DNA of 64,000 nt, taken from contig JAAVHP010000012.1 in assembly GCA_014799665.1 (NCBI GenBank), positions 124,001-188,000 of the forward strand. Reading direction: 5' to 3'. Positions 15,360-24,267 of the stretch are shown here, piece after piece. Made by a program: the position numbers and the translations under genes. Each line of letters starts with the position of its first letter. The stretch's first letter is position 1. Below the pieces are notes generated by a model that saw nothing but the letters and a program-made list of their open reading frames with translations, was not told where the DNA came from and searched no databases. This stretch comes from Clostridiales bacterium. Lineage in GTDB: Bacteria; Bacillota; Clostridia; Christensenellales; Pumilibacteraceae.

Positions 15360-17117
15360 TTATAAATTCTTAAACTGATAATCGTATAAGCTCTTGTAAA
15401 TGCCGCCGAGGGCGATAAGTTCGTCGTGAGTGCCGCGTTCCTCTACGCCGCCCTCGGTAATGACGATTATCTCGTCGGCGGACTTGACGGTGGACAGGCG
15501 GTGCGCCACGACTAGGGTAGTGCGGTCATGCGACAGGTCGTTGAGCGCGGACTGGATAAGCATTTCGGTCGCGTTGTCGAGCGCGCTCGTCGCTTCGTCG
15601 AGTATGAGTATTGGCGGGTTTTTGAGGAACGCCCGCGCTATCGATATGCGCTGTTTCTGCCCGCCGCTGAGTTTAACGCCGCGCTCGCCGACGTTGGTAT
15701 CGTACCCGTGTTCGAGCGAGGAAATATACTCGTGTATGTTCGCGCGCTTAGCCGCTTCTATTATTTGTTCGTCCGTCGCGTCGAAGTCGCCGTACGCGAT
15801 ATTCTCTTTTATCGTGCCGTTGAACAGGAAAACGTCCTGCGCGACCATGCCGATATTCCGCCTGAGCGCAGCGCGGCTCAAATCGCGGATGTCGTACCCA
15901 TCGACGGTTATTCTGCCGCTGTCGATCTCGTAAAAGCGGGGGATAAGATGACAAAGCGTGGTCTTACCGCCGCCCGACGGACCGACAAGCGCGACCGTCT
16001 TGCCAGACGGGATAGTCAGCGAGAAATCTCGAATTACCTTTTTCGCTTCGCCCGTTCCGTCGTCCGCGCCGTCCTGATTGTAGCCGAACGTAACGTTATC
16101 GAATACGATATTGCCGTCCAGTCGTTCGGGGCTAAGCGCGTTCTCGCTCTCGGGCTCTATGGGCACGTCCATGATATCGCAAAACCGCTTGAACCCCGTC
16201 GCGCCTTCCTGTATCTGGTCGTAGATATTGACGAGCGTGCGGATAGGCGTTATGAGAGTGGAAATATACAGCACGAACGCGGTAAAGTCGCCGACGTTTA
16301 TCTTGCCGTAGTAAAAGAACAGTCCGCCCGCGAGCAGTACGGCAAAATACAGGAAATCGAGAAACAGCGTCATTGTCGAGTGGAACTCGCCTAGGACCCT
16401 GAACTGTTTACTGCGCGACTTGACGAGCGCGGCGTTTTCGCCCTCGAACTTTCGGCATTCGTGAAGTTCCGCATTGTACGCACGCGAAACGCGCATACCC
16501 GAAATCGCGCTTTCTATGTCGGCGGTGATTTCGGCTTGCGCTATGCGCGATTGATTATACACGCGCTTCATGCGCTTGCGCATGAGTATTGCGTACACGA
16601 CCACGATCGGTATGAACGCGAACACTATAAGCGCGAGATAGATATTCATTGTGGCGAGCACAGCGAACGCGCCGACTATCGTCACGATCGACAGGAACAC
16701 ATCCTCGGGACCGTGGTGGGCGAGCTCGGAGACCTGGAACAGATCGTTCGTCATGCGGCTCATGATAACGCCCGTCTTGTTATCGTCGAAGTAAGTGAAG
16801 GGCAGCTTTTGCAGGTGCGCGAACAGCTCACGACGCATATCCGCTTGCATACGCACGCCGACGATATGTCCCCACGAGTGCATGATATAGTTAAGTCCTG
16901 CCTTGATAGCATAAAAGGCGAGCAAAAACGCCGCAGCCGATAACAGCATTGTCATCATGCGGTTGGGAACGTAGTTGTTTATTATCTCTTTGGTGATATA
17001 CGGGTATACGAGATTGAACAAGGATATCGTAAGCGCGCATACCATGTCGAGAATAAATAACGCTTTATGCGGCTTGTAGTATGATACAAACCGTTTGATT
17101 AGGTGTTGGTTTTTCAT
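15360..17117 (-). CDS. ABC exporter, fused permease and ATPase
   Basis: A 585-aa half-transporter that should homodimerise in the membrane and export a hydrophobic or peptide substrate. Residues 1-310 hold six transmembrane helices and the coupling-loop region (TYFDDNKTGVIMSRMTNDL). The ATPase domain (about 335-585) has Walker A GPSGGGKTTL, Q-loop GMVAQDVFLFNGT, signature LSGGQKQR, Walker B ILILDEATSALD and the H-loop VVAHRLSTVKSAD. The length and order are those of the MsbA/LmrA (multidrug or lipid) family; the substrate is unknown. The ATG at 17117 has no Shine-Dalgarno sequence in the AT-rich bases before it, so initiation may be leaderless or weak. It points away from pyrG and follows the purA gene, but 230 bases of repeats separate them. 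Confidence 0.92.
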   Translation of the reverse strand: MKNQHLIKRFVSYYKPHKALFILDMVCALTISLFNLVYPYITKEIINNYVPNRMMTMLLSAAAFLLAFYAIKAGLNYIMHSWGHIVGVRMQADMRRELFAHLQKLPFTYFDDNKTGVIMSRMTNDLFQVSELAHHGPEDVFLSIVTIVGAFAVLATMNIYLALIVFAFIPIVVVYAILMRKRMKRVYNQSRIAQAEITADIESAISGMRVSRAYNAELHECRKFEGENAALVKSRSKQFRVLGEFHSTMTLFLDFLYFAVLLAGGLFFYYGKINVGDFTAFVLYISTLITPIRTLVNIYDQIQEGATGFKRFCDIMDVPIEPESENALSPERLDGNIVFDNVTFGYNQDGADDGTGEAKKVIRDFSLTIPSGKTVALVGPSGGGKTTLCHLIPRFYEIDSGRITVDGYDIRDLSRAALRRNIGMVAQDVFLFNGTIKENIAYGDFDATDEQIIEAAKRANIHEYISSLEHGYDTNVGERGVKLSGGQKQRISIARAFLKNPPILILDEATSALDNATEMLIQSALNDLSHDRTTLVVAHRLSTVKSADEIIVITEGGVEERGTHDELIALGGIYKSLYDYQFKNL

Positions 17118-17199
17118 TTTAATTAGAAATACGTAGAATTAATAATGCCCGACACCACTACGGGGTCCCCCTTTCTCAATAGGGGAAGGCGAATAAGGT

Positions 17200-17347
17200 T
17201 GAGATTTTTCGCTGACGCTTAGAATGATGGAGTGGCGTTGAGTAATAAATAACGACACGAAGCTAATCGGGTGTAGCGTTTAATGAACCACTTAGGCAAA
17301 TACACGACATTAAAAGTTTCTTGCCTACTTCTTTTCAAAGAAGTAGG
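17200..17347 (-). repeat. Family A repeat abutting the purA stop codon
   Basis: Read on the minus strand, CCTACTTCTTTGAAAAGAAG begins at the base after the purA stop. The conserved tail follows (CAAGAAACTTTTAATGTCG, then CACCCGATTAG, then CTCAACGCCACT, about 17230-17347). Beyond it is a CATTCTAAGCGTCAGCGAAA motif (about 17203-17228). Between 17118 and 17200 there is only a GGGGTCCCCC-type small palindrome. Confidence 0.72.
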
Positions 17348-18622
17348 TTATTTGGATATATTTTGATCTCTGTCGGGACCGACGCCGATCATGGTGACGG
17401 GGCAGTCAATAAGTTTTTCTATCGCTTTAATATAGTTCTGCGCGGCTTTCGGCAGTTCCATAAAGGACTTGCAGCCCGAAAGGTCTTCCGTCCAGCCCTC
17501 GTACTCCTCGTAAACGGGCGTAATGCCTTCGAGCATACTGATATCGGCGGGGAAGTCCGTGGTTTCGGTGCCGTCGGCAAGGATATACTTAGTTGCAATC
17601 TTTAATTTCTTAATGCCCGAAAGTGTGTCGAGCTTATTGATAGCGAGCGCGGTAAGTCCGTTTATGCGCACGGCGAGCCGAAGTATGACCGCGTCCAGCC
17701 AGCCGCAGCGCCGCGCTCTGCCTGTCGTAACGCCGTACTCGCGCCCGACCTTTAATAAATGCTCTCCGACTTCGTCGTTGAGCTCGGTAGGGAACGGACC
17801 CGCGCCAACGCGCGTGGTGTACGACTTGGCAATGCCCAAGCATTCCTTGATAGCGGTAGGCCCGACGCCCGCGCCCGCGCAGAACCCGCCAGTTATCGGG
17901 TGCGAGCTCGTGACGAACGGGTACGTGCCGCTATCTAGGTCGAGAAGCGTGCCCTGCGCGCCCTCGAATACTACGCGCTTATTCGCTTTAATGGCGTTAT
18001 AAAGCACCGCGCCCGTATCGCACGCGAACGGTTTAAGGCGTTTGGCGTACTCTATATACTCGGCGTAGATCTCGTCGAAGTCGAGCGGTTTGCCGCCGTA
18101 TACAGCGGTGATTATTTTGTTTTTGAGTTCGAGATTGGCTTTGAGCTTTTGCGCGAAAACCTCGGGGTTGAGGAAATCGATAAGCCTTATGCCTATGCGG
18201 TCGCATTTGTCGGCGTAGCACGGCCCGATACCGCGCTTGGTCGTGCCGATAGCGTTCGCGCCCTTAGCCTTTTCCGCGAGCTCGTCGAACTCCTTGTGAT
18301 AGGGCATGACGATATGCGCGCGAAGATCGATCAAAAGCTTGTCGAACTTAACACCGAGCGCGGCAAGGCTGTCCATTTCTTCGAGCACTACTTTGGGATC
18401 GAGCACTACGCCGTTACCGATTATATTGACGGTGTCGGGGTAGAGAATACCGCTCGGGATGAGATGAAGCTTATAGGTCTTGTCGCCGTTGACGACGGTG
18501 TGACCGGCGTTGCTTCCGCCCGTAGCGCGAACTACGTAGTCCGCGTTTTGCGCCAAGATATCGATTATCTTGCCTTTGCCTTCATCGCCCCACTGAGCGC
18601 CGACTAATGCTGTTGTGTTCAT
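17348..18622 (-). CDS. purA: Adenylosuccinate synthetase
   Basis: PurA joins IMP and aspartate, using GTP, to make adenylosuccinate, the first committed step to AMP. The 424-aa length is typical. The N-terminal GAQWGDEGKGKIIDILA holds the catalytic Asp and P-loop-like turn. GGSNAGHTVV has the catalytic His. Further signatures are GTTKRGIGPCYADKCDRIGIR, GAQGTLLDLDSGTYPFVTSS and TRVGAGPFPTEL. GAGGTAG precedes the ATG. The activase gene ends 36 bases upstream, so the two may be cotranscribed, though their functions are unrelated. A family A palindrome directly after the stop is the only terminator candidate. Nothing unusual is seen in the active site. Confidence 0.96.
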   Translation of the reverse strand: MNTTALVGAQWGDEGKGKIIDILAQNADYVVRATGGSNAGHTVVNGDKTYKLHLIPSGILYPDTVNIIGNGVVLDPKVVLEEMDSLAALGVKFDKLLIDLRAHIVMPYHKEFDELAEKAKGANAIGTTKRGIGPCYADKCDRIGIRLIDFLNPEVFAQKLKANLELKNKIITAVYGGKPLDFDEIYAEYIEYAKRLKPFACDTGAVLYNAIKANKRVVFEGAQGTLLDLDSGTYPFVTSSHPITGGFCAGAGVGPTAIKECLGIAKSYTTRVGAGPFPTELNDEVGEHLLKVGREYGVTTGRARRCGWLDAVILRLAVRINGLTALAINKLDTLSGIKKLKIATKYILADGTETTDFPADISMLEGITPVYEEYEGWTEDLSGCKSFMELPKAAQNYIKAIEKLIDCPVTMIGVGPDRDQNISK

Positions 18623-18658
18623 GGTTCTACCTCTGAATTTAAGGATAAATTTTATTGA

Positions 18659-21600
18659 TTAGCTGTTGTGGATACTGTCGAATGCTACCGACATCATGAG
18701 CTTGATACGGTTGATTTGGTTGACCTCGCTCGCGCCGGGGTCGTAGTCCACGGCGACGATATTCGATTGCGGGTACTGGCGTTTGAGCTCTTTCATGACG
18801 CCCTTGCCTGTAACGTGGTTGGGCAGGCAGGCGAACGGCTGCATACAAATGATATTGGGCGCGCCTTCCTCGATAAGCTCTATCATTTCGGCGGTCAGGA
18901 ACCAGCCTTCGCCGACCATAGTGCCGAGTGACGTTACTTCCTTGGCTTTCTTAGCAAGCTTTTCTATGCGCGTCGGTGCGCCGAACTTGGTGTCGCGCAG
19001 TGCGTCGATCATGGGCTTGCGCAAATGCTCGATAAACTTGATAGCGACGTTAGACACAAGCTTAGCCTTGCCCGAGCCGTCGAGCAGGTCGTGCTTGATT
19101 GTCGAGTCGTAGAACGAGTACATGAAGAAGTCGAGTAGGTCGGGCACGACCGCTTCACCGCCTTCCTTTTCGATAAGGTCTACGGCGTAGTTATTGGCGA
19201 GCGGGTGGAACTTGACGAGTATCTCGCCGACGATACCCACGCGCGGCTTGGCTATATCGAGCGTTTCGACCGCGCCGAACTCGGCGACAATCTGCTTGCA
19301 GTATTTCTTAACGGGCACGTTGGCGCTCGCAAACTCCTTGCCGAGCAGGTCGTTCCACTTCTGGTAAAGCGCCTGGGTCGCGCCTTTTTCCTTTTCGTAG
19401 GGGCGTACCCTGTACAGACAGCGCATGAGTAGATCGCCGTATAAAAGCGCGTTTACGAGCGGAATGAGCTCTTTTAGCCCGATACTGAACCCCGGGTTCT
19501 TCTCGATGCCCTGTGCGGACAGCGAGATCACGGGGATCTGCGCCATGCCCGCGCTTTTGAGCGCGCGGCGGATAAGCGCTATGTAGTTTGTGGCGCGGCA
19601 CCCGCCGCCCGTTTGGGTCATGATGATTGCCGTGCGGTCGAGGTCGTACTTGCCCGAAAGCAGCGCGTCCATGATCTCGCCGACGACGACTATGGTAGGG
19701 TAGCACGCGTCGTTGTTTACATATTTAAGCCCCGCGGCGATCGAGTTGTCGCTGTCGGGCAGGACTTGAACGTTATAGCCGAACCGCCTTAGCGCGGGCT
19801 GAACGAGGTCGAGGTGGTAGGGCGAGATCTGCGGCGCAAGTATTGTATATTCCTTGCGCATCTGTTCGGTGAACAATACGCGCTTTTCTTGCGGCGCGGG
19901 CTCGGTCGCCGATATTTTTTTGATCTGTCTGTCCTTGATGACAGCCATTAGCGAGCGTATGCGTATGCGCGCCGCGCCGAGGTTGCTGACCTCGTCTATC
20001 TTTAAGAGCGTGTATACCTTGTTTGCCGCTTCGAGTAGTTCTTGGACCTGGTCGGTCGTTACCGCGTCGAGCCCGCAGCCGAACGAGTTGAGCTGAACGA
20101 GGTCGAGGTTGTCGCGCGTTCTTACGAAGTTCGCCGCGCTGTACAGCCGCGAGTGGTAGGTCCACTGGTCGACAACGCGGAGCGGTCTCGGCGCGCGGTG
20201 CAGGTGCGCCACGCTGTCCTCGGTGAGAACGGCGAACCCGTAAGAGTTTATCATTTGCGGCACGCCGTGGTTTATTTCGGGGTCGAGATGATAGGGGCGG
20301 CCCGCGAGCACTATGCCGTGCCCGCCGTTCTCGTCGAGCTCTTTTATGATTTCCTCGCCGCGGCGGCGCGACCAATCGTTAAATTCGCGCTGTTCGGCGT
20401 ATGCCTTTTTGACGGCGGCGGCGATTTTGCGCTTGGGGATATCGGGAAATTCCTCTTTGAGCCGTTCGGTCATGCGCTTTTGCGAAGCGAACGGCAGGAA
20501 GGGAGCCATGAATTTGACATCGTTATTTATAAACTCGTCGCGCATATTGAGCCGCAAAACCTCGGGGTACGACCCGACGACGGGGCAGTTATAGTGGTTG
20601 TCGGCGTGCTCGTCCTCTTTGCGCTCGTACGGCAGGCAGGGATAGAAAACGAACTTCACGCCGTCGTCGATGAGCGACTGGATATGCCCGTGCGCTATCT
20701 TTGCGGGGTAGCAAACGCTTTCGCTCGGCATTGTTTCTATGCCGCGGGAATACACGTCGCGGCTCGACCGCGGCGACAGCTTGACCGAATACCCGAGCTC
20801 GGTGAAAAGGGTGAACCAGAACGGGTAGTTTTCGTAAAGATTGAGTACGCGCGGAATACCGACCGTGCCGCGCGGCGCTTTGTCCTCGGGCAGCGGGCGG
20901 TAGTAGGCGAACAGCCGTTTGTATTTTTCGTCGAATAGGTTCGGCGGTTTTTTTTGCGATTTCTCGGGCGCGTTGCCTCCGCGTTCGCAACGGTTGTTGG
21001 ATATGAACGTGCGCCCGTCGTCGAACTCCGATACGGTAAGCAGGCAGTGGTTGCCGCACTTTTCGCATCTACGCGACGACTTGACAACGCGGAACGCTTC
21101 AAGCTCCGCTTTCGTTTTGATCGAGCTTTTGCCGCCCGTGTAGTTGTTGCGGCTTATTAGCGCCGCGCCGTACGCGCCCATGAGCCCCGCTTGGTTGGGG
21201 CGAACGACCTCGCGCCCGGACACAAGCTCGAATGCGCGCAAAACCGCTTCATTTAGGAACGTTCCGCCCTGGACAATGACCTTGCTGCCCATTTCGGCGG
21301 CGTCGCGCAGCTTGATAACCTTAAACAATGCGTTTTTGACGACCGAGTAGGCGAGCCCTGCCGAAATATCGGCGACTGTCGCGCCTTCCTTTTGCGCCTG
21401 CTTGACGCGCGAGTTCATAAACACGGTACAGCGCGAGCCGAGATCGACGGGGGCGGCGGACTGCACGCCCACCTTGGAAAACTCGGCGGCGTTCATGCCG
21501 ATAGCGCGCGCGAACGTTTCTATAAAGCTTCCGCAACCCGACGAGCACGCCTCGTTCAGAAGAATATCGGTGATAACGCCGTCCTTGATGCGCAGGCATT

Positions 21601-22852
21601 TCATGTCCTGCCCGCCGATATCAAGTAGGAATTCTACGCCGGGGAGTATGGTTTGCGACGCGGTGAGGTGCGCCATTGTTTCGATCTCGCCGTTGTCGAG
21701 GTTGAGCGCCGTTTTTATAAGGCTCTCGCCGTAGCCCGTTATCGTGCCGTAGCCGATAAACGCGTTCTCGGGCAAAAGATCGTATATCTGTTTGACTATA
21801 TCGATGACCGAAGCGAGCGGATCGCCAGAGTTCGAGCCGTACCACGAATACAAAAGCCCGCCGTCCTTGTCGATAAGCGCCGCTTTTGTAGTGGTCGAGC
21901 CCGCGTCGATACCGAGGAACGCCGCGCCCTTGTGTTGCTGTATGTCGGCGAATGGTATAGACACCTTGCTGTGCCGCAAACGGAACTCTGTCAGTTCGTC
22001 TTTGGACTTGAAAAGGGGATCGAGCCGCGAGACCTCGGCGTCGGCAATATCCTTTACGCGCTCTAACTTTTCGAGCAATTCCTTATTCGTAAACTGTTTT
22101 TCGGACTTGTATGCCGCGCCGATAGCGTTGAAAACCTGCGAGTTCTCGGGAAAAATCGACTTTTCGGGATTGAGCGTGACCTCGAACCTATGTCCGAGCT
22201 CGCTCAAAAAGTGCAACGGCCCGCCGAGAAATGCGACGTTGCCGCGAATGGGCTTGCCGCAAGCAAGACCCGAAATGGTCTGATTGACTACCGACTGGAA
22301 AACGGACGCCGCTATGTCAGACTTTTTCGCACCGTCGTTGATGAGCGGCTGAATATCCGACTTGGCGAAAACCCCGCACCGCGACGCGATGGGGTAGATA
22401 ATGGACGCGTCCTTGGCGAGCGTGTTAAGCCCCTGCGCGTCGGTGTTGAGAAGGACCGCCATTTGGTCGATGAACGCGCCCGTGCCGCCGGCGCAGGTGC
22501 CGTTCATGCGCTGTTCGACGCCGCCTTTAAGGTAGGTGATCTTGGCGTCCTCGCCGCCGAGCTCGATAGCTACGTCCGTTTCGGGAATTAGCCGTTTAAT
22601 AGCCTCGACCCCTGCGATAACCTCTTGAACAAACGGTATGCCGAGCCACTCGGACACGGAAATACCGCCCGAGCCCGTCACAGTAATGGTAAAGGTATTG
22701 TAATTTTTAAGCAGGTCTTTGAGTACGGAATATAAAGTAGCGCGCACGTCCGAATTGTGCCGCTGATAACTCGAATGAACGAGCGTGTCTCTTTCGTCGA
22801 GCACCGCCGTCTTGATGGTCGTAGAACCTATATCCAAACCGATGCGATACAT
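18659..22852 (-). CDS. Acyl-CoA dehydratase activase-like protein (fused BadF/HgdC-HgdB type)
   Basis: A 1397-aa fusion. Two ASKHA ATPase modules of the BadF/BadG/HgdC family come first: GLDIGSTTIKTAVLD (residues 4-18) with NGTCAGGTGAFIDQ, and GIDAGSTTTKAALID (about 315) with NEACSSGCGSFIETF. The Cys in each would bind a bridging [4Fe-4S] cluster. A CEKCGNHC motif (about 600) opens a DUF2229-like region. The C-terminal half (about 970-1397) resembles 2-hydroxyacyl-CoA dehydratase subunits (MTQTGGGCRATNY, MQPFACLPNHVTGKG). Such fused proteins are common in anaerobic Clostridia and presumably drive ATP-dependent electron transfer to a radical dehydratase or an unknown partner. No separate dehydratase genes are nearby. 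The function is predicted by family only. It lies upstream of purA on the same strand. Confidence 0.88.
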   Translation of the reverse strand: MYRIGLDIGSTTIKTAVLDERDTLVHSSYQRHNSDVRATLYSVLKDLLKNYNTFTITVTGSGGISVSEWLGIPFVQEVIAGVEAIKRLIPETDVAIELGGEDAKITYLKGGVEQRMNGTCAGGTGAFIDQMAVLLNTDAQGLNTLAKDASIIYPIASRCGVFAKSDIQPLINDGAKKSDIAASVFQSVVNQTISGLACGKPIRGNVAFLGGPLHFLSELGHRFEVTLNPEKSIFPENSQVFNAIGAAYKSEKQFTNKELLEKLERVKDIADAEVSRLDPLFKSKDELTEFRLRHSKVSIPFADIQQHKGAAFLGIDAGSTTTKAALIDKDGGLLYSWYGSNSGDPLASVIDIVKQIYDLLPENAFIGYGTITGYGESLIKTALNLDNGEIETMAHLTASQTILPGVEFLLDIGGQDMKCLRIKDGVITDILLNEACSSGCGSFIETFARAIGMNAAEFSKVGVQSAAPVDLGSRCTVFMNSRVKQAQKEGATVADISAGLAYSVVKNALFKVIKLRDAAEMGSKVIVQGGTFLNEAVLRAFELVSGREVVRPNQAGLMGAYGAALISRNNYTGGKSSIKTKAELEAFRVVKSSRRCEKCGNHCLLTVSEFDDGRTFISNNRCERGGNAPEKSQKKPPNLFDEKYKRLFAYYRPLPEDKAPRGTVGIPRVLNLYENYPFWFTLFTELGYSVKLSPRSSRDVYSRGIETMPSESVCYPAKIAHGHIQSLIDDGVKFVFYPCLPYERKEDEHADNHYNCPVVGSYPEVLRLNMRDEFINNDVKFMAPFLPFASQKRMTERLKEEFPDIPKRKIAAAVKKAYAEQREFNDWSRRRGEEIIKELDENGGHGIVLAGRPYHLDPEINHGVPQMINSYGFAVLTEDSVAHLHRAPRPLRVVDQWTYHSRLYSAANFVRTRDNLDLVQLNSFGCGLDAVTTDQVQELLEAANKVYTLLKIDEVSNLGAARIRIRSLMAVIKDRQIKKISATEPAPQEKRVLFTEQMRKEYTILAPQISPYHLDLVQPALRRFGYNVQVLPDSDNSIAAGLKYVNNDACYPTIVVVGEIMDALLSGKYDLDRTAIIMTQTGGGCRATNYIALIRRALKSAGMAQIPVISLSAQGIEKNPGFSIGLKELIPLVNALLYGDLLMRCLYRVRPYEKEKGATQALYQKWNDLLGKEFASANVPVKKYCKQIVAEFGAVETLDIAKPRVGIVGEILVKFHPLANNYAVDLIEKEGGEAVVPDLLDFFMYSFYDSTIKHDLLDGSGKAKLVSNVAIKFIEHLRKPMIDALRDTKFGAPTRIEKLAKKAKEVTSLGTMVGEGWFLTAEMIELIEEGAPNIICMQPFACLPNHVTGKGVMKELKRQYPQSNIVAVDYDPGASEVNQINRIKLMMSVAFDSIHNS

Positions 22853-22928
22853 ATTTTAGTCCTTTGAAAAGCCGAAGGAAACGCCGAAAAACTGGCAATT
22901 CCTATCCTTATAATATATATACCCTATA

Positions 22929-22957
22929 AGTGTATATTAAATCGCATGAAAAGTCAA
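22929..22957 (-). promoter_or_regulatory. Promoter of the activase gene
   Basis: Minus-strand TTGACT (22957 to 22952) and TACACT (22934 to 22929) have a 17-bp spacer. The gap shared with the divergent flavin reductase-rubredoxin gene is otherwise AT-rich. Confidence 0.5.
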
Positions 22958-23002
22958 GCGAAAACGATTGCCGCGCAGTTTACTAAACCTTGGTTTTAAC
23001 TC

Positions 23003-23056
23003 TTTACAAAAAGGGAAAAACTATGTATAATATGTACGACGTATAATAAGTACGAC
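23003..23056 (+). promoter_or_regulatory. Promoter with duplicated -10 segment
   Basis: TTTACA at 23003-23008 and TATAAT at 23026-23031 are 17 bp apart. The 16 bases GTATAATATGTACGAC (23025-23040) are repeated directly after, with one change (23041-23056). This gives a second TATAAT and a second GTACGAC, which could be an operator or a second start site. Confidence 0.7.
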
Positions 23057-23080
23057 AAAATCTATTTAAGGAGAATAACC

Positions 23081-23728
23081 ATGTCAAACAGTATAATCAC
23101 CAAGCTTTCCTACGGCGTGTACGTTGTAACGAGTTGGTCGGAAGGTAAGCCGATGGGCTGCGTAGCCAACTGCGCCGTGCAGATAACGGCGGAGCCCGCC
23201 ACGTTTGCCGTCAGTATCAATCATTCCAACTTCACCAACGAGTGTATCAAGAAATCGGGCAAGTTCGCCATTTCCATACTTGCCGAGGACAGCGATCCCA
23301 AGATCATAGGCACGTTCGGGTTCAAGTCGGGCAGGGATATAGACAAGTTCGACGGCGTGGACTACAAGGTGGAAGGCAGACTGCCCGTTCTGACCGACAG
23401 CTGCGGCTATATCGTTTGTGACGTGATAAACACGATGGAAACGCCCACGCATACTGTGTTCCTGGGCGAGCTTCGCGCCGCCGAGCAGTTGAACAACCGC
23501 AACCCCATGACGTACGACTATTACCATAAGGAGATCAAGGGCAGCGCGCCTAAGACCGCGCCGACCTACTTCGAGGATAAGTCGACTCCCGCCGCGAGCG
23601 CGAAAAAGCCGACCAAAAAATTCAAGTGCGAGCTTTGCGGCTATATCTACGAGGGCGACGAGCTTCCCGCCGATTACGTTTGCCCTATCTGCGGCGTAGG
23701 TCCCGAGAACTTCGTGGAAGTGGAATAG
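23081..23728 (+). CDS. Flavin reductase-rubredoxin fusion (high-molecular-weight rubredoxin type)
   Basis: A 215-aa electron carrier. Residues 1-160 are a flavin reductase-like FMN-binding split barrel (KLSYGVYVVTSW, GCVANCAVQITAEPATFAVSINHSN, FGFKSGRDIDKF). After an Ala/Lys/Pro linker, residues 180-215 are a rubredoxin with iron ligands Cys183, Cys186, Cys201 and Cys204 (CELCGYIYEG and CPICG). This is the layout of Hrb of Moorella, which passes electrons from NADH to flavodiiron proteins that reduce oxygen or nitric oxide. A similar detoxification role in an anaerobe is likely; no flavodiiron gene is in the window. AAGGAG precedes the ATG. It is monocistronic, with its own promoter and a strong terminator. 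Confidence 0.92.
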   Translation: MSNSIITKLSYGVYVVTSWSEGKPMGCVANCAVQITAEPATFAVSINHSNFTNECIKKSGKFAISILAEDSDPKIIGTFGFKSGRDIDKFDGVDYKVEGRLPVLTDSCGYIVCDVINTMETPTHTVFLGELRAAEQLNNRNPMTYDYYHKEIKGSAPKTAPTYFEDKSTPAASAKKPTKKFKCELCGYIYEGDELPADYVCPICGVGPENFVEVE

Positions 23729-23757
23729 GGAATAGGGCACAGGGCGTAAGGTTCAGG
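23726..23757 (+). repeat. Heptanucleotide repeat tract starting in the stop codon
   Basis: A run of 7-base units of the type NNAGGGN (TAGGGAA, TAGGGCA, CAGGGCG, TAAGGTT, CAGG) begins with the TAG stop itself. Similar tracts follow hypA (57985) and the GlnA-like gene (61083). Confidence 0.6.
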
Positions 23758-23766
23758 TAATAATAT

Positions 23767-23803
23767 AAAAAACCACGGATAGAAAATCTATCCGTGGTTT
23801 TTT
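23767..23803 (+). terminator. Terminator of the flavin reductase-rubredoxin gene
   Basis: A 16-bp perfect stem (AAAAAACCACGGATAG / CTATCCGTGGTTTTTT) with a 5-base loop; the T-run is part of the stem. Confidence 0.92.
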
Positions 23804-23936
23804 GGTGCGGAGGACGAGACTGGCGCGTATTGCTTCGCAATCCGCCCGCGACGCAGCGTAGCTGCTCGCGCGTTCGCTAAAAATATGCCACAGGCATATT
23901 TTCTTAACGCTCACGCCCCAAGGAGTTCAAGTCTCG
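23803..23936. pseudogene. tRNA-Leu 3'-end fragments around a GC-rich insert
   Basis: TGGTGCGGAGGACGAGACT (23803-23821 region) repeats exactly the 3' end, including CCA, of the intact tRNA-Leu at 23978. It is followed not by the rest of a tRNA but by about 100 bases rich in CGCTTCGC/GCGCG and a hairpin AAAATATGCC / GGCATATTTT. GAGTTCAAGTCTCG then appears in the opposite sense (about 23926-23935). Inverting the segment between CGAGACT and AGTCTCG would rebuild a continuous tRNA-like T-arm, so this may be a rearranged tRNA copy. Confidence 0.6.
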
Positions 23937-23941
23937 ATAAT

Positions 23942-23978
23942 AAAAAATATGAACAGGGTAGACCTGTTCATATTTTTT
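23942..23978 (-). terminator. Terminator of tRNA-Leu
   Basis: A 15-bp stem (AAAAAATATGAACAG / CTGTTCATATTTTTT) with a 7-base loop starts immediately after the encoded CCA of tRNA-Leu on the minus strand. Confidence 0.85.
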
Positions 23979-24064
23979 GGTGCGGAGGACGAGACTTGAA
24001 CTCGTACGGTGTTACCCACAGGCTTCTGAGACCTGCGCGTCTGCCAATTTCGCCACCCCCGCGC
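23978..24064 (-). tRNA. tRNA-Leu (CAG anticodon)
   Basis: 87 nt including an encoded CCA. The anticodon stem CAGGT / GCCTG (one G-T) presents loop CTCAGAA, anticodon CAG, reading CUG. A long variable arm (TGGGTAACACC) fits class II tRNA-Leu, the T-arm is ACGAG TTCAAGT CTCGT, and the discriminator is A73. The acceptor GCGCGGG / CCTCCGC has one C-C mismatch and one G-T pair. Confidence 0.93.
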
Positions 24065-24169
24065 ACCTTTACAATTATATATTGTGCGGTTAAATTTGTC
24101 AAGCGTTTGCGCCCAACCTAAATTTTTCAATATTTTCTAAAACTTATGTCGAAAAAACTCTTAAAAGTA

Positions 24170-24198
24170 TTGACAAATTGTGAACAATGTGTTAACAT
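24170..24198 (+). promoter_or_regulatory. Promoter of the 3788-aa surface protein gene
   Basis: TTGACA at 24170-24175 and TAACAT at 24193-24198 have a 17-bp spacer. The leader is about 65 nt. Confidence 0.65.
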
Positions 24199-24267
24199 TT
24201 ACCTGTATACATACGAAATTATGAACAAATTGTAAACAAACGATTTGTTTTCGTAGTGAGGTAAGGT

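Noticed and set aside
23927..24130. Minus-strand 67-codon frame
   Set aside because: It runs through the tRNA-Leu gene and its terminator; no ribosome-binding site or family.
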